A stretch of DNA of 10,896 nucleotides from the NCBI GenBank assembly GCA_040905285.1, contig JBBDRV010000042.1, forward strand, positions 1 to 10,896, read 5' to 3'. Position numbers and translations under genes: made by a program. The notes beneath the pieces are model-generated. The model worked only from the letters and a program-made list of their open reading frames with translations. It was not told where the DNA came from and did not search any database. Below, in pieces: positions 5,673-10,896 of the stretch (position 1 is the stretch's first letter; every line of letters begins with the position of its first letter). The stretch is from JBBDRV01 sp040905285. Lineage in GTDB: Bacteria; Bacteroidota; Rhodothermia; Balneolales; Balneolaceae.

Positions 5673-6701
5673 CTATTCTAAAACAGAACCCAGTGGCCTG
5701 AGACCGTCACTGTGATTGAAAATGATTTTTATGGTTGCAAACATCGGCACAAACAGGATCATACCTGCCACTCCCCAGATTGTTCCGCCCAGTATTACTG
5801 CAACAATAACAACCAGAGCGTTGAGCTTTACTTCTTTTCCGATGAGAAACGGTTCAAATACATAGCTTTCAATCAGCTGGATCACAAGAATACAGAGAGC
5901 GAATATCAGTATGTAGGAAAGATCTTCAAAGAAAAGGATGGCAAAGATTACAGGCACAATCCCGCTCACAAGCGGACCCAGATAAGGTATCACTGTAATT
6001 AAAGCTCCAAAAAGTGTGACTAACAGGGCAAACGGAAGTCCAAATACCAAAAACGTGACATAATACATTACAGCCAGGGCAGACATCACTTGTACCCTCC
6101 CCCACAAGTAATGATAAACCACCTTGCTGATGCTGTTTACTGCATCCCTTGCATTTTCCTTTTCCTCTTCGGTCTCATGAAAGCTGATAAGAAAGCTTCT
6201 GAATTTCTCCCGGTACAGAAGCAGCAGGAAAACATAGATAAAAACAAGCATGAACTTGAATGCAAAGTCCAGTATGCCACCAATGACTGCGGCAATCCGG
6301 GATTCGATGCCGCTCCACAGGGCATCGCTTCTGCTGTCCACGATATCCTGCTGTTCTTCCGGAGGCACGCCCGTCATGGATGTGATTTGCAGCTGTAAAC
6401 TTTGCATCGTTGACTGAATCTCCTCTCTGACATCCGGAAGCTGATCTGCAAAATGACTGATCTGATACATAAACAGGTAGGAAAGCGAGCCCAGACAGAT
6501 GAATAGCAGCAGGGTGCTGGTCAGGGAGGACAGTGCCGTGTTGACCTTGTGTTTCTCCAGGAAACTGGAAAAAGGGACAATGAGCATAGCCAAAAATATA
6601 CCGAAACCGAAAGGGATCAGAAATGCATCCAGATAGATAAACGCCAGAAAAACCGCTAAAAGAAAAAAGAGTAGCCTGTTGGCTTTTTTAAGGAATTCCA
6701 T
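5673..6701 (-). CDS. AI-2E family transporter-like membrane protein
   Basis: A 342-residue inner-membrane protein of the AI-2E (PerM/TqsA) family. Members export or import small molecules or ions (autoinducer-2 in E. coli TqsA, Na+/H+ exchange in some others); the substrate here is unknown. Two N-terminal helices (about 8-45) are followed by a third (about 60-80) and a long soluble stretch (about 82-140). Further helices follow, with the family's conserved C-terminal half: YHYLWGRVQV (196-205), GALITVIPYLGPLVSGIVP (232-250), ESYVFEPFLIGKEVKLN (278-294) and GGTIWGVAGMILFVPM (305-320). The length is normal for the family and no defect is visible. The ATG has only a weak purine tract (AAGAG) upstream. 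It follows the GH5 gene on the same strand after 214 bp, so it may share that promoter or have its own. Confidence 0.93.
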   Translation of the reverse strand: MEFLKKANRLLFFLLAVFLAFIYLDAFLIPFGFGIFLAMLIVPFSSFLEKHKVNTALSSLTSTLLLFICLGSLSYLFMYQISHFADQLPDVREEIQSTMQSLQLQITSMTGVPPEEQQDIVDSRSDALWSGIESRIAAVIGGILDFAFKFMLVFIYVFLLLLYREKFRSFLISFHETEEEKENARDAVNSISKVVYHYLWGRVQVMSALAVMYYVTFLVFGLPFALLVTLFGALITVIPYLGPLVSGIVPVIFAILFFEDLSYILIFALCILVIQLIESYVFEPFLIGKEVKLNALVVIVAVILGGTIWGVAGMILFVPMFATIKIIFNHSDGLRPLGSVLE

Positions 6702-6740
6702 GCGCTCTTGTTAGTCAGTAAAGATGATGTTCCTGTATTA

Positions 6741-6860
6741 TTAAAAAAAGTAGTCTTGCCCCTCTCCCTCATTTCGACAGAAAACCTGCTCGTGAATCTG
6801 TTTAATGAAAATCTGAAAGCCATAACCGGCCAGTGCAAGTCCCACCAGCAGATCGTTCAT
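6741..6860 (-). CDS. Possible 39-residue single-helix membrane peptide
   Basis: A short frame, MNDLLVGLALAGYGFQIFIK followed by a polar tail ending in EGEGQDYFF, fills the gap between the GH5 gene and the AI-2E gene on the same strand. Residues about 3-19 form one hydrophobic helix, and the tail is charged, as in many real small membrane proteins. There is no convincing SD before the ATG, and the frame is open for some distance upstream without one, so it may be chance. I do not recognise the sequence. Confidence 0.3.
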   Translation of the reverse strand: MNDLLVGLALAGYGFQIFIKQIHEQVFCRNEGEGQDYFF

Positions 6861-6915
6861 ATCAGTATTCGGTCTCTGGTATGCAGAAAAACCGCTAAGC
6901 TGTCTGGAGGAATAT

Positions 6916-8226
6916 TCAGTCCCTGATGTTGATTTGCTGCGTGTACTCCCGAAAGTTATTGAAGAGGCGCCGGTCCTTACGTCCACCCGGATAACAGATA
7001 TTTCCACCGGATTCATAGCACTTCGTACCATCTGCCGTCAGTTGCCAGAGAAGGCTGCCATTCAGCTTGATTTTTTCGGCATGCTTCCATAATTCATCAT
7101 AGATTTTCAGTACTCGTTCATCTCCCCAACCGGGAAAACCGTATTCCCCCAGGACAAAAGGTTTTCCCTGATCTTTTGCAATTGCAGAATGATCACTGAT
7201 CCAGGCTTGCTGGGCCTTGATTATCTGGCTGCTTAATTTGTAGCCGAATCCGTATTCGCTGGCATACCAGTGAGCGTTGCCATAATCGATTTCGGGGATG
7301 GCTGTATTCATGGTATAGCTGGTCCCTTCGCCGGAACGCAGGGCATACGTATTACTGTACATGTCAACAGAATATTCTGAAGGTATTCCCTCATCAAATC
7401 CCTCTTCTCCGGTTCCCAACAGATGATTGCTATCGATCGACTTTATATATTGCGCCATTTCCCGATACCAGTCCCTCAAAATAGCAGGATCTTCTCCGGG
7501 ATTCCGGCCTTCGCCCATGATTTGCCAGGATAAGATGGCCGGCTCGTCTTTGTAGGCAACGCCCGTAACCGTGTTGACGCGGTTCAGTAACATCCTGATG
7601 TAGTCTTTGAACCATTTCTGAGTGTCGGGATGATTGAGAAAAAAAAACATGTTTTTATCCGGATTGGAGGCGCCGGCCCAGGTATTATACTGACAGATGC
7701 CTCCCAGTTCATTCCAGTAGTTGATGAAGGGAAGAATGAATTTAATTCCCCGCTGCTTCCCTTTGGCTATAACACGATCCAGATCCCGGAGAGCCGATTC
7801 GCTGTATTCCCCCGGCTTCGTCTGAATGACATTTTCCTCTGGATTATGTCTGCTGTATCCACAGTCATATCCATCATAAAAAGCCCACATGCGAACCACG
7901 GTGATACCTGCCTCTTCGATCGCATCAAACGTTCTGTCTACCACCCGGGGATCCAGTTTTTCATAGTTCGGCAGGTAATAGGCATTGGTGCCGGAAAACC
8001 GGAATTCTTCTCCGTTGACCACAAATTCTCCGTTTTCCGTATATACAAATGATGCTGCCGCATCGGGTGGGCCGGCATGGGTTGTGTCTGCCGCACCCGG
8101 AGAGCCGGCACGTACGAATGATTCTGCCGGGTCGGGTGGGCCGGCTTCATTCGGCAGGGATACAACAAGCATGCTCAGGCATGATAACAGGAAAGCACGG
8201 GCCATATTATCTCTCATAAAAACCAT
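6916..8226 (-). CDS. Secreted GH5 glycoside hydrolase, subfamily 7 (mannanase)-like, with altered acid/base motif
   Basis: Up to 436 residues, resembling endo-beta-1,4-mannanases of GH5_7, which cut mannan backbones with two glutamates. Three in-frame ATGs exist (8226, 8217, 8205). The last has GAGAG 5 nt upstream and gives MARAFLLSCLSMLVVSLP, a compact signal peptide, so the true start may be 8205. Three 11-12-residue A/G/P-rich repeats (28-62) form a linker. The (beta/alpha)8 domain then runs from about 63: FRFSGTNAYYL, VVRMWAF (Arg112), FINYWNELGGICQYNTW, LLNRVNTVTGVAYKDEPAILSW (213-234), HWY (319-321), nucleophile Glu361 in VLGEYG, and LLWQL (392-396). The acid/base Glu239 lies in WQIMGEGR, where the family has W-E-x-x-NEPR; the nearly invariant Asn is Gly238. 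Activity may be altered. The protein is presumably periplasmic or extracellular. Confidence 0.9.
   Translation of the reverse strand: MVFMRDNMARAFLLSCLSMLVVSLPNEAGPPDPAESFVRAGSPGAADTTHAGPPDAAASFVYTENGEFVVNGEEFRFSGTNAYYLPNYEKLDPRVVDRTFDAIEEAGITVVRMWAFYDGYDCGYSRHNPEENVIQTKPGEYSESALRDLDRVIAKGKQRGIKFILPFINYWNELGGICQYNTWAGASNPDKNMFFFLNHPDTQKWFKDYIRMLLNRVNTVTGVAYKDEPAILSWQIMGEGRNPGEDPAILRDWYREMAQYIKSIDSNHLLGTGEEGFDEGIPSEYSVDMYSNTYALRSGEGTSYTMNTAIPEIDYGNAHWYASEYGFGYKLSSQIIKAQQAWISDHSAIAKDQGKPFVLGEYGFPGWGDERVLKIYDELWKHAEKIKLNGSLLWQLTADGTKCYESGGNICYPGGRKDRRLFNNFREYTQQINIRD
8048..8145. repeat. Three-copy repeat encoding the GH5 linker
   Basis: Segments ending at 8076, 8109 and 8145 share the pattern CTGCCG...CCGGC. 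The outer two (8048-8076 and 8117-8145) agree at 26 of 29 bases; the middle one is diverged. Offsets of 33 and 36 bp keep the frame. On the minus strand they encode AGPPDPAESFVR, AGSPGAADTTH and AGPPDAAASFVY, a flexible linker between signal peptide and catalytic domain. Confidence 0.8.
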
Positions 8227-8359
8227 TTGATCTGAACGGGTCGTGATTGAAAATTACCGGATAACCGCATGTTGCCGGTGTCATCTGTAATACAATAAAT
8301 ATGCCATACCCGTCAGACGAACTCCAGCACTTACTCTACAGAGCTGCGCATGCGACCTT

Positions 8360-8515
8360 TTAACACATTGGAATCCCGCTTTCTCGTTCCGTAACACCGC
8401 TGCGAACCTCAAAAGTCGTGTTCCACTGTGCCAAAATCTCATCCTGCCCGCTTTCTGTTCCCAAGTCCGACAGACTGCTTGCACAGGTGCTATTCGGATC
8501 CTGATCAGAACCCAT
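8360..8515 (-). CDS. Doubtful 51-residue ORF in the divergent intergenic region
   Basis: A minus-strand frame beginning MGSDQDPNSTCASSLSDLGT and ending TERESGIPMC. It is hydrophilic, has no membrane segment or signal peptide, and I do not recognise it. No SD precedes the ATG. The composition is protein-like, and the frame covers a stretch otherwise unexplained, so it could be a small gene, the remnant of a larger one, or part of an intergenic repeat family. Confidence that it is translated is low. Confidence 0.2.
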   Translation of the reverse strand: MGSDQDPNSTCASSLSDLGTESGQDEILAQWNTTFEVRSGVTERESGIPMC

Positions 8516-8591
8516 CGTAAATTTTTTATGCCTGTATAGGAAATTGTGCGGTCGCGCATGTATAAATACTACTCTTCCCGGCGTAACAATT

Positions 8592-8603
8592 ACACAATTG
8601 TGT
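8592..8603. promoter_or_regulatory. 12-bp perfect palindrome, candidate operator for the Gfo/Idh pair
   Basis: ACACAATTGTGT reads the same on both strands. It sits in A/T-rich DNA about 130 bp before the ATG at 8733. Flanking TAACA (8584) and TGTTA (8601) add a second, off-centre inverted pair. It could bind a dimeric regulator; no such gene is visible here. Confidence 0.35.
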
Positions 8604-8732
8604 TAACGTGTAAAGGCCCTTCTTTTCATCAACATAAATATTACGACAAGAAGTTGGCACTTCATATGACCCCGATTCCTCTGCATATGAGATATGTTCA
8701 GACTTAAGTTCAAATTTCAAAGGAAAAATCTG

Positions 8733-9848
8733 ATGAGAAATTATCGGTGGGGCATTTTGGGTACGGGGTCTATTGCCTGTGAATTTACCAAAGGGTTAAA
8801 GTCCGTTCCGGGAGCCGTACTCCATTCCGCCCACTCCAGAACGTATGAAAAGGCACTGCTATTTGCGGATTTATTTGGATTCAGGACGGTACATAAAGAG
8901 TTGGAAACGTTTTTGAATGACCCTGATGTGGATATCATTTATATAGCCACACCCAATAATCTGCATTCTGACCATGCCATCCGATGCCTGGAGGCCGGTA
9001 AACACGTCCTGGTCGAAAAGCCTCTTGCCCTGAATGTCGGGCAGGGGCAGGAGATCGTGAGGTCAGCCAAAAGAAACCGGCGTTTTTGCATGGAGGCTAT
9101 GTGGTCCCGCTTTATGCCTGTCTATCGGGAGGTCCGGAGTTTGTTAAAGCAGCGTACGATCGGAAAAATTGAACATGTCAGTGCCGAATTTGGTGAAGCG
9201 ATGATGTACAGCCCGGAAAGCCGTCTGTTTTCTCTGGAATCCGGCGGAGGGAGTCTGCTCGATTTGGGTGTTTATCCTATTTCCCTGGCTTTGATGCTGT
9301 TTGGTGAGCCCGAAAGCATTACCGGAGTTTGCAGAAAAGCACAAAGCGGGGTGGATACTCTGGACAGGATCTCTCTGTATTATAAAGACGGGATGGTCGC
9401 CGATCTGCGGAGCAGTTTTGATTGCCGGCTGTCGAACAGTATCTGGATCGGCGGAACAGAAGGCAGCATAGAAGTGCCGGAACCCATTTACCGGCCCGAC
9501 AAATATCGGCTGAAAAAATATTCACCCGCCAAACCTGCTTCTGCCCCGGCTTACGGCATCCGGGATAAACTGCATCAGATACCCCTGTTTTCCCGAATAC
9601 TGTCCGGATTGAAGCATTATCTGAAAGAACCTGTTACAAGACGCAGACAGACTCACCGGGTAAAGGTTGGGGGGAACGGGTATCAGCACGAAGCCCGGGA
9701 AGTAATGAGGGCCGTTGACAATGGTGAGACAGAGTCGGAGATCATGCCCCTGCACGATTCATTAGCTGTTTTGAAGATCACAGATCAGTTACGCAGGGAA
9801 TGGGGAATTCGTTTCCCGGAAATAGATACAAAAATGGAATACTTATGA
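8733..9848 (+). CDS. Gfo/Idh/MocA-family NAD(P)-dependent oxidoreductase, dihydrodiol-dehydrogenase-like
   Basis: A 371-residue cytoplasmic oxidoreductase. The ATG at 8733 has AAAGGA (8719-8724) 8 nt upstream and puts the Rossmann motif GILGTGSIA (7-15) at the N-terminus as usual. An in-frame ATG at 8694 adds 13 basic residues and has no SD, so it is rejected. IATPNNLHSDHAIRCLEAGKHVLVEKP (71-97) carries the family's conserved EKP, with catalytic-type Lys96. MEAMWSRFMPVYREV (120-134) and GGGSLLDLGVYP (171-182, Tyr181) match the dimeric dihydrodiol dehydrogenase branch, in which Lys and Tyr act together (from memory). The C-terminal beta-sheet domain is interrupted by a basic insertion (about 258-312) that makes the protein longer than the usual 330 or so. 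It overlaps the next gene by 4 nt. Likely substrates are sugars or cyclitols, but none can be fixed. Confidence 0.93.
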   Translation: MRNYRWGILGTGSIACEFTKGLKSVPGAVLHSAHSRTYEKALLFADLFGFRTVHKELETFLNDPDVDIIYIATPNNLHSDHAIRCLEAGKHVLVEKPLALNVGQGQEIVRSAKRNRRFCMEAMWSRFMPVYREVRSLLKQRTIGKIEHVSAEFGEAMMYSPESRLFSLESGGGSLLDLGVYPISLALMLFGEPESITGVCRKAQSGVDTLDRISLYYKDGMVADLRSSFDCRLSNSIWIGGTEGSIEVPEPIYRPDKYRLKKYSPAKPASAPAYGIRDKLHQIPLFSRILSGLKHYLKEPVTRRRQTHRVKVGGNGYQHEAREVMRAVDNGETESEIMPLHDSLAVLKITDQLRREWGIRFPEIDTKMEYL

Positions 9849-10896
9849 CAAATATCGCGATAATAGGCTGTGGGTATGTATCTGATTTTTATATGAGTAC
9901 ACTCGCGGATTATCCGGATTTGAATGTGTGCGGCATCTATGACAAAATTCCGGAGCGGACCGCTCTGCTGTCCGGCAACTACGGGCATCGGGCCTATGAG
10001 GATCTTGAGCAGCTGCTGACAGATGAGAGGGTGACGATTGTACTTAATCTGACCAACCCGGGATCACACTATGACATTAACCGCCGGATTCTGGAGGCGG
10101 GTAAACACATCTATTCCGAAAAACCGCTGGCCATGGATTTGGAGCAGGCCATGGAGCTTTATCATTTAGCCCGGTCCAGAGGGCTGATGATCACATCAGC
10201 GCCCTGCAGCCTGCTCGGAGAACAGGCGCAGACGATGTGGAAAGCCATTCGTGACGAAGTGATTGGAGATGTCTGGCTTGTGTATGCCGAGATGGATGAA
10301 GGACCGGTTCATCTGATGGAACCTGAAAAATGGCGAAGTGCCTCAGGAATACCCTGGCCTGTGAATGATGAATTTGAAGTAGGCTGCACCCTGGAGCATT
10401 CCGGATACTTTTTGCCCTGGCTGGTTGCCTGGTTTGGCCCCGCAAAAAATGTGAGCGCCTTTTCATCATGCAGGATACCGGACAAGGAAACCAAGGAACC
10501 CCTGAATCCGCCCGATACCCCCGATTTTTCAGTTGCGACAATCAAGTTCGAAAGCGGAGTCGTGGCCCGGCTGACGTGCAGTATCATGGCCGAGCATAAT
10601 CATGAATTAAAAGTTTACGGTGACAAAGGCATTATCGCACTGGATGAATGCTGGAATTACGGAAGCCCGGTTCGCGTGCAATATTACGACAAACGTGCCA
10701 TGAATGGACAAAAACATCCGTTTGTACGTCGAAGTCCACTTCTGAAAAGATTGTATGGGCTACGCTGGGAAAAACTGCCGTTTGTGAAAGAGCCGGACCC
10801 CAGAAGCAAATGGCAGGGGCGGCGGCCGACCCTGTACTTTATGGATTTCGCACGAGGGGTCCATGAACTTGCCCGGTCTATTAAAGAGGAGCGGAC
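9845..10896 (+). CDS. Second Gfo/Idh/MocA-family oxidoreductase, 3' end outside window
   Basis: The frame is open from the ATG at 9845 to the window edge, giving 350 residues and lacking only the end. The ATG overlaps the TGA of the preceding gene as ATGA, so the two are translationally coupled. The N-terminal Rossmann motif is IAIIGCGYVSDFY (4-16). The conserved proline-lysine motif is EAGKHIYSEKPLAMD (84-98), with Lys93. The C-terminal domain has GCTLEHSGYFLPWLVAWFG (180-198), where His185 may be the catalytic base in place of the usual D-x-G-x-H. A basic segment, RRSPLLKRLYGLRWEKLPF (295-313), precedes the family's final helix MDFARGVHELARSI (333-346). It is clearly a different branch from the gene upstream, so the pair probably performs two steps, or acts on two partners, of one sugar pathway. 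The substrate is unknown. Confidence 0.92.
   Translation, partial: MTNIAIIGCGYVSDFYMSTLADYPDLNVCGIYDKIPERTALLSGNYGHRAYEDLEQLLTDERVTIVLNLTNPGSHYDINRRILEAGKHIYSEKPLAMDLEQAMELYHLARSRGLMITSAPCSLLGEQAQTMWKAIRDEVIGDVWLVYAEMDEGPVHLMEPEKWRSASGIPWPVNDEFEVGCTLEHSGYFLPWLVAWFGPAKNVSAFSSCRIPDKETKEPLNPPDTPDFSVATIKFESGVVARLTCSIMAEHNHELKVYGDKGIIALDECWNYGSPVRVQYYDKRAMNGQKHPFVRRSPLLKRLYGLRWEKLPFVKEPDPRSKWQGRRPTLYFMDFARGVHELARSIKEER

Larger units (their letters stand above)
8227..8732. other. 506-bp divergent intergenic region
   Basis: This stretch separates the GH5 gene (minus) from the Gfo/Idh pair (plus) and should hold both promoters; I could not identify convincing -35/-10 pairs. Near the GH5 end, ACCGG (8256-8260) and CCGGT (8275-8279), with an inner AAC/GTT pair, can form an imperfect hairpin in the GH5 leader. 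The middle holds an open 51-codon frame on the minus strand (8360-8515) and two similar stretches, CCCGCTTTCTCGTTCC (8375) and CCCGCTTTCTGTTCCC (8447). The part next to the Gfo/Idh genes is A/T-rich and contains a 12-bp palindrome at 8592. Confidence 0.6.

Noticed and set aside
5712..6398. Plus-strand open frames opposite the AI-2E gene
   Set aside because: They are antisense to a clearly conserved membrane protein and look like chance frames.
8160..8205. Lipoprotein signal in the GH5 protein (LLSC)
   Set aside because: The Cys comes too early, after a very short hydrophobic stretch, and the hydrophobic core continues past it. An ordinary signal peptide fits better.
8694..8732. Earlier ATG for the first Gfo/Idh gene
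   Set aside because: It has no SD and adds a basic leader before the Rossmann motif. The ATG at 8733 has AAAGGA at good spacing.

Overview
The window (about 10.9 kb, GC near 50%) is a bacterial chromosomal segment. It contains no RNA genes, transposases, phage genes or CRISPR array that I can see. The best clue to the host is the outer-membrane beta-barrel protein at 4360-5061. It belongs to the family abundant in Bacteroidota and relatives, with an 'LLFSQKGYR...YIDIPF' signature and a C-terminal Phe. Several genes start with no Shine-Dalgarno (SD) sequence after an A/T-rich leader, while others carry a clear AAGGAG. This mix and the moderate GC fit the Balneolota/Rhodothermota side of the FCB group, but the assignment is inference.

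Region 1 (1-4129, all +) looks like a catabolic and transport cluster. It holds the 3' end of an L-lactate-permease-family carrier, a small two-helix membrane protein, a cytoplasmic gamma-glutamyltransferase-family Ntn hydrolase of the oxamate-amidohydrolase (HpxW-like) type, a RutB-like cysteine hydrolase (isochorismatase fold), and an eight-helix membrane protein with ZIP-like features. Two amide or ureide hydrolases beside a carboxylate permease suggest uptake and stepwise hydrolysis of a small amide. A testable idea is oxalurate to oxamate to oxalate.

Region 2 (4130-5633, +) holds the outer-membrane protein and a 77-aa two-helix membrane protein. Their flanks are rich in short tandem duplications of 15-18 bp, including a doubled operator-like dyad. 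The region ends in a strong hairpin at a convergent gene junction.

Region 3 (5673-8226, -) holds an AI-2E-family membrane protein and, upstream of it, a secreted GH5 enzyme resembling subfamily 7 mannanases. Its acid/base motif is altered (GEG in place of NEP) and its N-terminal linker is made of three peptide repeats. A possible 39-aa membrane peptide lies between the two genes.

Region 4 (8227-10896) is a 506-bp divergent intergenic stretch followed by two Gfo/Idh/MocA oxidoreductases overlapping by 4 nt; the second runs off the window. Next to the mannanase they suggest sugar or glycan metabolism, but nothing in the sequence fixes the substrate.

The most unusual features are the recurrent 15-18-bp tandem duplications at gene borders, above all a triple SD-plus-ATG array between the two amide hydrolases.
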